The position numbers and the translations under genes are program-made. Of a stretch of 64,000 nucleotides of DNA, positions 54,032 to 62,410 are shown one piece after another. The notes beneath the pieces were generated by a model. That model was not told where the DNA came from. It did not search any database and worked only from the letters and a program-made list of their open reading frames with translations. The stretch spans positions 186,001 to 250,000 of the forward strand of contig CAVOPA010000017.1 of assembly GCA_963697705.1 (NCBI GenBank), given 5' to 3'. Within the stretch, counting starts at the first letter, position 1; the number at the start of each line of letters is the position of its first letter. The stretch comes from CAVUCH01 sp963697705. Its GTDB lineage: Bacteria > Acidobacteriota > Vicinamibacteria > Vicinamibacterales > JAENWD01.

Positions 54032-55477
54032 ATGCAGTTCCAGTCCGTGGATGAAATCCTCGCGGCCACCGCTTCGCTCGGGCGAGTGGAGGGAGACACG
54101 TTCGTGCCGTCGGGCGGCGCCGTCGACAGCGCGCTCGTCGATCGTCTGGCGCATACCGGCGCGCTCGGCGCGACGCCGGAGATCAAGGGCACGGCGCGGT
54201 GGATCCTCCGCAGCGTGGCGGCCGCGCGCGGCATCCGGCCCGCGTCGATTCACGACCTCTACATGGCCATGGGCCGGGGTGAGGCCAGCGGCTTCACCGT
54301 CCCGGCGATGAACATCCGCGTGATGTCGTACTACACCGCGCGTGCGGCCTTCCGGGCGGCCAGGCGGATCGATGCCGGCGCCATCATCTTCGAGATCGCG
54401 CGCTCGGAGATCGGCTACACCGAGCAGCGCCCGCACGAGTACGCCGCGATGATCACCGCGGCCGCGCTGCGCGAGGGCTTCACGGGTCCGCTGTTCATCC
54501 AGGGCGACCACGTCCAGGTGAACGCGAAGAAGTACCACAGCCCGGATCGCGAGAAGGAGTTCGAGACGCTGAAGGGCCTCATCCGCGAGGAGATCGCGGC
54601 CGGGTTCTACAACATCGACATCGACACCTCCACGCTCGTCGATCTCGACAAGGCAACGCTCGACGAGCAGCAGGCCGTGAACTGCGAGCTGGCGGCCGAC
54701 TTCACCGAGTTCTGCCGGCGCTGCGAGCCCGAGGGCGTTACCGTCTCGGTCGGCGGCGAAATCGGCGAGGTTGGCGGCAAGAACTCCGACATCCACGAGC
54801 TGCACGCGTTCATGCGCGGCTACAACGCCCAGCTGCGCAAGCGCGGTGAGCACATCGGCATCAGCAAGATCAGCGTGCAGACCGGCACGGCTCACGGCGG
54901 GTTCGTCGGCGCCGACGGCAAGGTGCGGATGGACGTGCAGATCGATCTCGCGGCGCTCGAAGAGCTGTCGAGCGTCGCCCGCCGCGATTACGGCCTCGGC
55001 GGCGCCGTGCAGCACGGTGCGTCAACGCTGCCGCCCTCGGCGTTCGATGCGTTCCCGAAGGCCGGCGCGTGCGAGATCCACCTCGCGACCGACTTCCAGA
55101 ACATGGTCTACGACCACCCGCAGTTCCCGGCGGACCTCAAAGCCGAGATGTACACGTGGCTGCAGGAGCACGCTGCCGAAGAGCGCAAGGACAAGGACAC
55201 CGAACAGCAGTTCCTCTACAAGGCACGCAAGAAGGCGATCGGGCCCTTCAAATCGCAGCTCTGGACCATGAATGACGACGTGAAGGCCGCGCTCGGCCAG
55301 TCACTCGAGGAGCGCTTCGCGTTTCTGATGAAGCAGCTGAACGTCGGCGGCACCGCCGGCGCCGTGAAGCAGTTCGTCAAGGCGCCGGCGGTCACGTTCA
55401 GCCGCAAAGCCGAGCTCCAGGCGGCAGCGGGCAAGATCACCGCAACCGAGCGCAAGGCAGAAGGGCTGTCGGATTAG
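54032..55477 (+). CDS. Class II (zinc) aldolase, fructose/tagatose-bisphosphate type
   Basis: This 481-residue protein is longer than the usual 300-350 for class II aldolases. The zinc-ligand motif GDHVQVN and the AGFYNIDIDTSTLVDL, SVGGEIGEVGGKN and SVQTGTAHGG motifs place it in the family. The extra length is at the N-terminus (about 75 residues) and in a C-terminal Lys/Glu/Ala-rich tail. AGAGGAG lies about ten bases before ATG 54032, suggesting strong expression. It probably serves glycolysis/gluconeogenesis, but a different sugar bisphosphate is possible. Confidence 0.82.
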   Translation: MQFQSVDEILAATASLGRVEGDTFVPSGGAVDSALVDRLAHTGALGATPEIKGTARWILRSVAAARGIRPASIHDLYMAMGRGEASGFTVPAMNIRVMSYYTARAAFRAARRIDAGAIIFEIARSEIGYTEQRPHEYAAMITAAALREGFTGPLFIQGDHVQVNAKKYHSPDREKEFETLKGLIREEIAAGFYNIDIDTSTLVDLDKATLDEQQAVNCELAADFTEFCRRCEPEGVTVSVGGEIGEVGGKNSDIHELHAFMRGYNAQLRKRGEHIGISKISVQTGTAHGGFVGADGKVRMDVQIDLAALEELSSVARRDYGLGGAVQHGASTLPPSAFDAFPKAGACEIHLATDFQNMVYDHPQFPADLKAEMYTWLQEHAAEERKDKDTEQQFLYKARKKAIGPFKSQLWTMNDDVKAALGQSLEERFAFLMKQLNVGGTAGAVKQFVKAPAVTFSRKAELQAAAGKITATERKAEGLSD

Positions 55478-55492
55478 GCGTAGATGCTTCGT

Positions 55493-55707
55493 CGGTTCCG
55501 GGTTCCGGGTTCTGGGTTCCAGGTTGGGTTCCAGGTTCCGGGTGCGTTCCGGGTTTCAGGTTCGTTCTGGTTCCCGGTTCCGCGTTCTTTCGTTCGATTG
55601 CCGAATGCGGAACCTGGAACCCGGAACCAGCGAACCCTGGAACGTAGAACGCACCCGGCACCCTGGAACCCAACCTGGAACCCAGAACCCGGAACCCGGA
55701 ACCGGGG
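55493..55707. repeat. Heptad inverted array 6 (word GGTTCCR), the longest in the window
   Basis: The left arm (55493-55585) has about a dozen units such as GGTTCCG, GGTTCTG, GGTTCCA and GGTTTCA; the right arm (55606-55707) has the inverted units (GGAACCT, GGAACCC, GGAACGT). It shares its word with array 4. It fills nearly all of the gap between the convergent aldolase and Nudix genes. Confidence 0.92.
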
Positions 55708-55718
55708 CCCGCACCGCG

Positions 55719-56222
55719 TCATCCCCTCTCGAAATAGTCCTTGAGAGCTTCGTACGTGCTCCTGAACGCCAGGTCGTCCCACGGGATCTCGTCTGCCGCG
55801 AACACACGTGCCTCGAGGCACTCGTCGTCGGCGCAAAGGGTCCCGCCGGTGATCGTTGCGGCGTAGACGACGATGATCGGCGTCCGTCCGGCATAGGAAT
55901 AAATGTCGATCAGGCCGTGGAGCTCGATCTCGAGACCGCACTCTTCGCGTGCTTCGCGGATTGCGGCAGACTTGATCTCCTCGCCGCGATCCACGTACCC
56001 GCCCGGGAACACCCACTTGCCAAAGCCAGGCTCGATTGACCGGCGAACGAGGACGATGCCCCCGTTGCCGTCGGTGATGATCGTGCCTACGGCAATCTTC
56101 GGGTCGAGGTAGAACACGAATCCGCACTGAGTGCAGACGAGCCGCCCGGGCTCGCCTGGCTTCAGCGTGCGGGACTCGAGAGCGCCGCCGCAGACGGGGC
56201 AGAAACGGTAGGGTGGATGCAC
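55719..56222 (-). CDS. Nudix hydrolase with N-terminal zinc ribbon
   Basis: This 167-residue protein has a four-Cys zinc ribbon (FCPVCGGAL, LVCTQCGFVFY) followed by a Nudix domain with an intact box, GGYVDRGEEIKSAAIREARE then ECG. The build resembles NudC/NADH pyrophosphatase-like and ADP-ribose hydrolases; the substrate is not determined. A short TCAGTCT heptad run abuts its start codon. Confidence 0.88.
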   Translation of the reverse strand: MHPPYRFCPVCGGALESRTLKPGEPGRLVCTQCGFVFYLDPKIAVGTIITDGNGGIVLVRRSIEPGFGKWVFPGGYVDRGEEIKSAAIREAREECGLEIELHGLIDIYSYAGRTPIIVVYAATITGGTLCADDECLEARVFAADEIPWDDLAFRSTYEALKDYFERG

Positions 56223-56256
56223 TCAGTTCTCGGTGTCAGTCGTCAGTCTTCAGTTT
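56223..56256. repeat. Short heptad run (word TCAGTCT)
   Basis: TCAGTTC, TCGGTG, TCAGTCG, TCAGTCT, TCAGTTT follow at a step of seven (one unit of six) directly upstream of the Nudix start codon. Only one arm is seen; a REP palindrome follows at 56277. Confidence 0.7.
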
Positions 56257-56276
56257 TTGGCCCGCGCGCGCAACCG

Positions 56277-56299
56277 GCCCGCCTGAAGGCGGGCACTAC
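56277..56299. repeat. REP-like palindrome, single copy
   Basis: GCCCGCCTGAAGGCGGGCAC followed by TAC is identical in its stem to the copy at 44575. It lies between the divergent Nudix and def genes. Confidence 0.85.
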
Positions 56300-56387
56300 A
56301 CGATGCCGCCCGCACGGCGCGATGTCCCCGGCCGGAATTCCGAGCTGCGAATTCCAGCACTGCCGCGGGCAACGCGGGCGCTCCCGG

Positions 56388-56393
56388 TATAAT
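56388..56393 (+). promoter_or_regulatory. Consensus -10 box of def
   Basis: TATAAT ends eight bases before the def ATG at 56402. Transcription would begin at or next to the start codon, so def mRNA is probably leaderless. No good -35 box is seen. Confidence 0.55.
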
Positions 56394-56401
56394 CACCCGA
56401 C

Positions 56402-56935
56402 ATGTCCATTCTGAAGGTGGCGCGCATGGGCCACCCCGTTTTGCGCCGGCGGGCGCGTGCGCTCGAGCGGGCCGATCTCAAGTCCTCGGCGATCCAGAAG
56501 CTGATCGACGACATGATCGACACCATGGCGGAGTACCACGGCATCGGCCTCGCCGCACCGCAGGTGCACGAGGGCGTGCGCATCTTCATCGCGGGCATGC
56601 AGGAAGATGCCGGCGACGATGAGGAGGAGCCTGGAATCATTCCCGTGCCCTTCGTCAATCCCGAGATTGTTCCTCTTGGCACCGAGCAGGAAACCGACTG
56701 GGAAGGCTGCCTGAGCATTCCCGATATCCGCGGCAAGGTCCCTCGGCACGCGCGCGTCAAGATCCGCGGGCTCGACCGCGAGGGTACCCGGCGGGAGCTG
56801 CAGCTCGCAGGATTCCAGGCGCGCGTCGTCCAGCACGAGCACGATCATCTCGACGGCGTGCTCTTCCTGGACCGGATGACGAGCTTCGAGACGCTGACCT
56901 TCCTCGACGAGTACGGCAAGCACTGGCGGGACTAG
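56402..56935 (+). CDS. def: Peptide deformylase
   Basis: Def removes the formyl group from new proteins. All three metal and active-site motifs are present in the 177-residue product: GIGLAAPQV, EGCLSIP with the metal Cys, and QHEHDHLDG with the two metal His and catalytic Glu. The acidic insert EDAGDDEEEPG before the second motif lengthens the usual loop. fmt, its common neighbour, is not here. Confidence 0.95.
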   Translation: MSILKVARMGHPVLRRRARALERADLKSSAIQKLIDDMIDTMAEYHGIGLAAPQVHEGVRIFIAGMQEDAGDDEEEPGIIPVPFVNPEIVPLGTEQETDWEGCLSIPDIRGKVPRHARVKIRGLDREGTRRELQLAGFQARVVQHEHDHLDGVLFLDRMTSFETLTFLDEYGKHWRD

Positions 56936-56973
56936 TGGCCACTAGCAGAATGAACGAAAGCGCCCTGCGTGAA

Positions 56974-57033
56974 GGATGCAGGATACGGGATCCGGAAGAG
57001 CGGCCGGACCTCTGCATCCCGCATCCGGCATCC
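56974..57033. repeat. Heptad inverted array 7 (word GGATGCA)
   Basis: GGATGCA, GGATACG, GGATCCG on the left and CTGCATCCCGCATCCGGCAT, then CC, on the right form a short hairpin-capable array between def and the ThyX-like gene. It shares its word with array 1. Confidence 0.8.
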
Positions 57034-57076
57034 TCCCTTTCTGCCATGCTGTCCACGGCCTGTTAACGGCACCAGC

Positions 57077-58630
57077 ATGGCTTCGGGGATGTCCAGCCTG
57101 CCGACGGCGGCGCCGTCGGTCACCCTGCGGAATGCGCCCGCGCACGCCTTCGACGGCGCAATCGCGGCGGCGCGCACGTGCTACTCGCCGCGCGTGGTGA
57201 CCGCCGGGGAAGTCACCGACCGGCAGCGCGACACCATCGGCGCGCTCACGTTCGAGGCCGGCCACCACACCGTCTACCAGCACGCGCATTTCGAGTTCGG
57301 CCTCGAGAACATCTCGCGCCAGCTGGTCTGGAGCGTGCTGCACGGGTACCCGTTCTACAACTCGGAGCAGTCGAGCCAGCGCTACGTCAAGCTGAAGGAA
57401 CCGCGGGCGTTCGTGCCGCCGATCAGCGGCGAGGCGCTGCAGGTCTACGAATGCGCCGTGCTCACGGCTTGGGACACGTACGCGGAACTCTCGGCGCTCC
57501 TCAAAGACGATGCGTTCGCGATCCTGAAGCAACTGCGGTACGTGACGCCGCGAGTCAGCGCCGAGCGGCTGAAGGGCATCGAGCGCGAGGCGGAGAAGAA
57601 GGCGATCGAGACAGCGCGATACGTGATTCCGATTGCCGCGTTCACCTCGATGGTGCACACGATCTCGGGGATTACGCTGCATCGGCTCCGCCGCATGTCG
57701 GCGGCGGGCGACACGCCGCACGAAGCCTCGCTCGTGATCGGCCGGATGGTGGACCTCGTCCGCGAGATCGATCCGCTCTTCTTCGAGAAGGTTGGCAGCG
57801 AGGAGTTGTCACCGTCCGACCTGCCCGAGGCGGAGTTTCCCCGCGCACGCGGCGATGGCGACGCGTTCGCGCGGGAGTTCGACGCTCGACTCGAGGGCAG
57901 GGTCTCGAAGCTGGTCGACAGCTCGCCACAGGCGCCGCGCGTGATCGCTGAGGCAGTGCGCGCTACCTTCGGTCTGACCTGCGATGAGATGCCCGACGAG
58001 GAGGCCATCGATCGGGTGCTGAACCCCGCACGCAACCGCTACCGCCTCGACGTGATGAACGTGTCGTACCACTCGCCGATGATGCGGGGGCTGCACCACG
58101 CGTCGTACACCTTCGCAAAGCGCCTCAGCCACACGGCCGATTCCCAGGACCAGCGCCATCGCATGGTGCCGGCGTCGCGGCCGCTCATGACATTTGCCGA
58201 CACAACCCGCCCAGACTACGTGGTCCCGCGGCTCATCGCCGGCAACCCGCGGGCGCTGGAACTGTACGAGCGGGCGATGAACGAGTCGTGGCGGGCGAAG
58301 AACCGGTTGCTCGAGCTCGGCGTGCCCCTGGAGTTTGCGCTCTACGTGCTGCCGAATGCGAAGACGCTGCGGATGATCGAGTCCGGCGCCCTGATCGCGC
58401 TCGTCCACAAGTGGACGCTGCGCACCTGCTTCAACGCGCAGGAGGAGATCTACCTGGCGTCGATGGACGAAGTGGCGCAGGTGCGCGAGACGCACCCGCA
58501 GCTCGCGCGCCACCTCGGCCCGCCCTGCGTCGTGCGCAACGGCCTCATCTCGCCGCGCTGCACGGAAGGCACCCACTTCTGCGGCGTCCCCGTGTGGCGC
58601 AGCTTCCCGAACGTCGTCCGGCGCCTCTAA
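57077..58630 (+). CDS. Two-domain ThyX-like protein
   Basis: The 517-residue chain looks like two ThyX (flavin-dependent thymidylate synthase) domains in tandem, about twice the normal length. The first has the ThyX frame GHHTVYQHAHFEFGLENISR and SEQSSQRYVKL, but the RHR of the signature reads LHG. The second has HASYTFAKRLSH, QDQRHRMVPASRPL (RHR kept) and a C-terminal WTLRTCFNAQEEI. It may be a true thymidylate synthase built from a fused pair or an enzyme with a new role. No thyA is in the window. ATG 57077 is chosen; upstream in-frame codons fall in the heptad array. Confidence 0.78.
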   Translation: MASGMSSLPTAAPSVTLRNAPAHAFDGAIAAARTCYSPRVVTAGEVTDRQRDTIGALTFEAGHHTVYQHAHFEFGLENISRQLVWSVLHGYPFYNSEQSSQRYVKLKEPRAFVPPISGEALQVYECAVLTAWDTYAELSALLKDDAFAILKQLRYVTPRVSAERLKGIEREAEKKAIETARYVIPIAAFTSMVHTISGITLHRLRRMSAAGDTPHEASLVIGRMVDLVREIDPLFFEKVGSEELSPSDLPEAEFPRARGDGDAFAREFDARLEGRVSKLVDSSPQAPRVIAEAVRATFGLTCDEMPDEEAIDRVLNPARNRYRLDVMNVSYHSPMMRGLHHASYTFAKRLSHTADSQDQRHRMVPASRPLMTFADTTRPDYVVPRLIAGNPRALELYERAMNESWRAKNRLLELGVPLEFALYVLPNAKTLRMIESGALIALVHKWTLRTCFNAQEEIYLASMDEVAQVRETHPQLARHLGPPCVVRNGLISPRCTEGTHFCGVPVWRSFPNVVRRL

Positions 58631-58646
58631 GCCGATGCGACACGCA

Positions 58647-58804
58647 GGGCTTCGGGCTTCGGGCTCCCGGCTTCGGGCCCTCCAGGAACACGCGCCCGTC
58701 GCATGCCCGCGCGCTCGAGTGACCAGCGCTGAGGCCGCGCGAGATGACGTCGATGTCGGTGGCAGCGGGAACGGCCCGCAGCCCGAAGCCGGCAGCCCGC
58801 AGTC
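58647..58804. repeat. Heptad inverted array 8 (word GGGCTTC)
   Basis: GGGCTTC, GGGCTTC, GGGCTCC, CGGCTTC, GGGCCCT run from 58648 to 58682. The inverted arm, CCGCAGCCCGAAGCCGGCAG then CCCGCAG, lies at 58774-58800, about 90 bases further on. It occupies the gap between the ThyX-like and MFS genes. Confidence 0.8.
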
Positions 58805-58826
58805 CATTTCGTCAGGTCGGGACTAA

Positions 58827-59993
58827 GTGTCACCGCTCCTCATCATCTTCCTCACCGTCTTCATCGACCTGCTCGGGTTCGGGATCATCATCCCGCTGCT
58901 GCCGTTCTACGCCGAGCACTTCGGCGCGTCGGCGCTGATGGTGGGCCTGCTGTCGACCTCGTTCTCGCTCGCGCAGTTCCTGTTCGCGCCGTTCTGGGGA
59001 CGGCTGTCGGACCGGATCGGGCGGCGGCCGGTGATCCTCATCGGCCTTCTCGGCTCCGCCATGTCCTACGCGTTCTTCGCTTTGGCGGCGTCGCTGCCGA
59101 CGCTGTTTCTGGCGCGCACCCTTGCCGGCATTGCCGGCGCCAACGTCTCCACCGCGCAGGCGTTCATCGCCGACACCACCACACCCGAGACGCGGGCGAA
59201 GGGCATGGGGCTCATCGGCGCAGCATTCGGCCTCGGGTTCATCTTCGGCCCGGCGATCGGTGGATTCCTCAGCCACTGGGGATACGCCGCTCCCGCCTGG
59301 TTTGCCGCCGGCCTCTCGCTCGCGAACTTCATCGCCGCCATGTTCCTGCTGCCGGAGTCGCGTCCGGCCCACGCGAGAGACACATCGAGACCCGGCCGCA
59401 TCGAGGTGATCCGCCGCGCGCTCGTGCGGCCGAACCTGCCGATGGTGCTCCTCGTGTACTTCCTCGTGGTCACCTCGTTCGCGAGCTTCGAGGCGACCTT
59501 CGCGTTGTACAGCGAGCGCCGGTTCGCGTTCACGCCCGCGACCATCGGCTACATGTTCGCGTGGATCGGCGTCGTGCTCGCCACCGTGCAGGGCGTGCTC
59601 GTGGGGCGCGTCGTCAAGAGGCTCGGGGAGAAAAAACTCGTTCCCGCCGCCATCTGCCTCATCGCGCTGGCGCTCGGTCTCGTGCCGCTCGCGTGGACGG
59701 TCCCGCTGCTGGCGGCCGTCGCCGGCCTGCTGGCGCTCGGAATGGGGTTCAACAGCCCGTCGCTCCTGTCGTCGATCTCGCAACTCGCCGACAACCGGGA
59801 CCAGGGCAGCACGCTGGGCGTGTCGCAGTCGCTCGGCAGCCTCGCGCGCATCATCGGCCCGATGTGGGGCGGCTGGGTCTTCGACCAGTTCGGGATCGGG
59901 TTCCCGTTCTACACCTCGGCCGGCCTGATGTTCGTCGCCTGCGTATTGAGCGTCGTCGCGTTCAGCCGCGTGGAGCTGGGAGTCGAGGTGTGA
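58827..59993 (+). CDS. MFS transporter of the DHA1 (tetracycline-exporter-like) group
   Basis: This 388-residue protein has twelve predicted membrane helices. Motif A GRLSDRIGRRPV lies in the first cytoplasmic loop, FLARTLAGIAGANVSTAQAF is typical of the TetA/drug:H+ antiporter-1 group, and LGFIFGPAIGGFL matches motif C of exporters. The substrate cannot be assigned and nothing here shows it confers resistance. GTG 58827 is the start. Confidence 0.85.
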   Translation: MSPLLIIFLTVFIDLLGFGIIIPLLPFYAEHFGASALMVGLLSTSFSLAQFLFAPFWGRLSDRIGRRPVILIGLLGSAMSYAFFALAASLPTLFLARTLAGIAGANVSTAQAFIADTTTPETRAKGMGLIGAAFGLGFIFGPAIGGFLSHWGYAAPAWFAAGLSLANFIAAMFLLPESRPAHARDTSRPGRIEVIRRALVRPNLPMVLLVYFLVVTSFASFEATFALYSERRFAFTPATIGYMFAWIGVVLATVQGVLVGRVVKRLGEKKLVPAAICLIALALGLVPLAWTVPLLAAVAGLLALGMGFNSPSLLSSISQLADNRDQGSTLGVSQSLGSLARIIGPMWGGWVFDQFGIGFPFYTSAGLMFVACVLSVVAFSRVELGVEV

Positions 59994-60047
59994 GGCTGCC
60001 GCGCCTCATTGGCCTGGCGCATCGCGTGTGACAACGCCGGAGGTTGG

Positions 60048-60437
60048 ATGACCACGTTCGAACACGAGATCGACGTTCGCTTTCGCGACTGCGACGCCCT
60101 CGGACACGTGAACAACGCCGTGTACCTGACCTATCTGGAGCAGGCCCGCTTCGCCCACTGGCAGCGCCTGACGGGCACGAGCGGCATCCCGCGCACGTTC
60201 ATCCTCGCGCGCGTGGAGTGCGATTACCGGGCCCAGGCTACGGTGGGCGACCGCTTGGTCGTCCGGCTGAAGGTGGCCGCGGTTGGGAACTCCAGCTTCA
60301 CGTTCGAGTACGAGATCTCGAACGGCCGTACGCGAGCGGTTGTCGCCACCGCGCGGACGGTGCAGGTGATGTACGACTACACCGCGGGGCGCTCGGTGCC
60401 GATCCCCGACGATGTCAGGGCACGCCTGGAGGGATGA
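60048..60437 (+). CDS. 4HBT/YbgC-type acyl-CoA thioesterase
   Basis: This 129-residue hotdog-fold protein has the family signature VRFRDCDALGHVNNAVYLTY with the catalytic Asp, then YLEQARFAHWQ. It probably hydrolyses short or medium acyl-CoA. GGAGG lies about six bases before ATG 60048. It ends 12 bases from the convergent methyltransferase gene. Confidence 0.88.
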   Translation: MTTFEHEIDVRFRDCDALGHVNNAVYLTYLEQARFAHWQRLTGTSGIPRTFILARVECDYRAQATVGDRLVVRLKVAAVGNSSFTFEYEISNGRTRAVVATARTVQVMYDYTAGRSVPIPDDVRARLEG

Positions 60438-60449
60438 GTCGAGCGTCGC

Positions 60450-61241
60450 CTATTGCCTGCTGGCCGACCAACCGGAACCGGTCATGGTGTTGCCGTTGAC
60501 GCGGCCCGAGTACTTCTCGTTCCCGGCCGTGAATGTGATTTCCTCGCCGTTGATCCTGCCGCCCGTGATCGGCGTCGAGCCGACGGTGCCCGAGATCACC
60601 TGATACTGCTGCGTGAGCGTCAGTGTCTGGTCGCCGAGCTGCCACGTACCGGCGACCTTCGCCGGTACAACCCACGACAGCGCAGTGCACCAGGACGTGC
60701 ACGGTGAGGCGGTCGCCTGCGCGTCGGGTTCCCAGTCGCCCATCGTAAACGTGTTCGACGCGACCCGGGTGCCCGGTTTGAGGTCGAGCAGTTTTGGTCG
60801 CAGCCGCAGGTTGATGTCGGGCAGCAGAAACAGCGTGATGACCGTCGCCTTCGAGAGGTCCGCCTCGAACAGGTCGCCCTTGGCGAACGTCGCCCTGTCG
60901 GACACACCCGCTTCCTTCGCCAGCCGCTCCGACAACGCGACCATGTCCGGGTTGAACTCGACGCCCAGCGCTGTCGCGCCCTTCTTGGCGGCGCTGATCA
61001 CCGTGATGCCGTTGCCGGATCCGAGATCGATCACGTAGTCGCCCGCGGTGACGTGGGTCAGCTCCAGCATCTTGTCGACCGTCGCCTGCGGCGTCGGCAC
61101 CCACACGACATCCTTGCCGGCTTGCCCGCTGACCGGCTCGGACGGGCTCTGCGTGCTCTGCGCCGCCTGGCCGTACGCATTGACCACCGCGAGCGAGAGC
61201 ACCACGACGACCATGCGCCCAACGTGGCTGTAGCGAACCAT
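60450..61241 (-). CDS. Exported methyltransferase-like protein with C-terminal beta domain
   Basis: This 263-residue protein has a clear signal peptide (VVVVLSLAVVNAYGQ). A class I methyltransferase core follows, with motif I VIDLGSGNGITVISAAKKG, acidic loop GVEFNPDMV, and LFLLPDINLRLRPKLLDL. The last 75 residues (GTWQLGDQTLTL to the end) form a Gly/Thr-rich beta domain unlike methyltransferases. S-adenosylmethionine is not normally available outside the inner membrane, so either the signal acts as an anchor, the fold has a different role, or SAM is supplied. Confidence 0.8.
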   Translation of the reverse strand: MVRYSHVGRMVVVVLSLAVVNAYGQAAQSTQSPSEPVSGQAGKDVVWVPTPQATVDKMLELTHVTAGDYVIDLGSGNGITVISAAKKGATALGVEFNPDMVALSERLAKEAGVSDRATFAKGDLFEADLSKATVITLFLLPDINLRLRPKLLDLKPGTRVASNTFTMGDWEPDAQATASPCTSWCTALSWVVPAKVAGTWQLGDQTLTLTQQYQVISGTVGSTPITGGRINGEEITFTAGNEKYSGRVNGNTMTGSGWSASRQ

Positions 61242-61430
61242 ACAAGACTCCTTCAGTTCGACCGTCGCGTTTTGATGCTGGCGTAGCCGCGAGCCCCGGT
61301 CCCTTCCGCAGTTCCGAACCGTTGCACACTCGACGGCAAGAAGTGCGCACCGAACCAGCGGTATGCAATGTCCATGTCCTCGCCGAGCCGCTGGACCATC
61401 GGCGGAGGACCGTGGAAGTATATTGCCGGT

Positions 61431-61735
61431 ATGTCAGGTCTCTTCTCTCGCACGCTCGCGCTGGCGTTGGCCGCCATCAGTCCTCGAGTCGGTCACCACT
61501 TCTGGACGGCAGACCCGCGCGTCCGCGTACCCGATGACCGCCGTGCCGTTCTCCGCAGTGCGCCTCTCTGACGAGTTCTGGACGGCGCGCCTCGAGACCA
61601 ACCGGACCGTGACCAGTCCATCCGGGTTCCGCAAGAGCGAGGAGGAAGGGGCGGCTGAGGAACTTCGACCACGCGGCGGGCCGCACAACCGGAAGAGATG
61701 CCGTGTCGCAGAGTTCCACGCGCGGATGTTACCCA
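61431..61735 (+). pseudogene. Remnant of a GH127 (DUF1680) glycoside hydrolase N-terminus
   Basis: Three frames must be joined. ATG 61431 gives a signal-peptide-like SGLFSRTLALALAAI; the next frame (about 61535-61650) gives AVPFSAVRLSDEFWTARLET then NRTVT and GFRKSEEEG, which match the N-terminus of GH127 beta-L-arabinofuranosidases; a third frame from 61652 gives GRLRNFDHAAGR, again family-like. It stops near 61735, where intact enzymes would go on for some 500 residues. So it is a truncated, frame-broken gene relic. Confidence 0.65.
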
Positions 61736-61755
61736 ACGTCGGTCGCTGAGCGTGG

Positions 61756-62244
61756 CTAGCGCAGAGTGTCGTAGCGAACGGCGACGATCTCGATGCGCTC
61801 GGGCCCGCGCGGCGCGCGAACTGTCACCGTGTCACCCACTGTTGCCGTCAGCAGGGCCTTGGCGAGTGGGGAGCGCCAGGACACACGTGCATCGTTGGCA
61901 TCGAGTTCGTCCACGCCCACGATGGTGACCTCACGCTCGTGGCCGTGCGCGTCCAGGATGGTCACCGTCGCGCCGAACCGGACCTGCTCGAGCCCCTTGC
62001 CCGAGTTGTCCACGACCACGGCCCGGTCCAGAGTCTTGGACAAGTAATGAATGCGCCGGTCGATCTCGCGCAGCTTCTTCTTGCCGAAGATGTAGTCGCC
62101 ATTCTCTGAGCGATCGCCGTTGCCCGCGGCCCAGGCCACGGTTGTCACGATCGGCGGCCGCTCCACCTTCCACAGGCGGACGAGCTCATCCTGCAATCGC
62201 CGGTACCCGGCGGGTGTGATGTAGTTCTTGACCTCGTCAGTCAT
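61756..62244 (-). CDS. greB: Transcript cleavage factor GreB
   Basis: This 162-residue Gre factor rescues backtracked RNA polymerase. The N-terminal coiled coil has YITPAGYRRLQDELVRLW and the acidic tip GDRSENGDYIFGKKKLRE, and the C-terminal FKBP-like domain ends SWRSPLAKALLTATVGDTV. WAAGNGDRSENGDY and the ERPPIV segment point to GreB rather than GreA. ATG 62244 is the start. Confidence 0.9.
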   Translation of the reverse strand: MTDEVKNYITPAGYRRLQDELVRLWKVERPPIVTTVAWAAGNGDRSENGDYIFGKKKLREIDRRIHYLSKTLDRAVVVDNSGKGLEQVRFGATVTILDAHGHEREVTIVGVDELDANDARVSWRSPLAKALLTATVGDTVTVRAPRGPERIEIVAVRYDTLR

Positions 62245-62410
62245 GCGGACACGTTGCCATTGTGGGCCACGTGCCCTCCTTACGCAGCGCCGACAGCGGG
62301 CGCGCTCGGCGGCTGTCCGCCGCTCAGGCTCTCCGCTTGTATGATCGGCAACGCGCCTCTTCGACTCTGAACACGAGAATAGTCGGAGCCAGCGATTCCA
62401 CGCGAGGAGA

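Noticed and set aside
58827..59993. Tetracycline resistance gene
   Set aside because: The family resemblance is to the whole DHA1 group; substrate cannot be assigned from sequence and there is no TetR-type regulator next to it.
61253..61477. Small open frame on the minus strand after the exported methyltransferase
   Set aside because: It overlaps the GH127 remnant, has no recognisable motif and no ribosome site.
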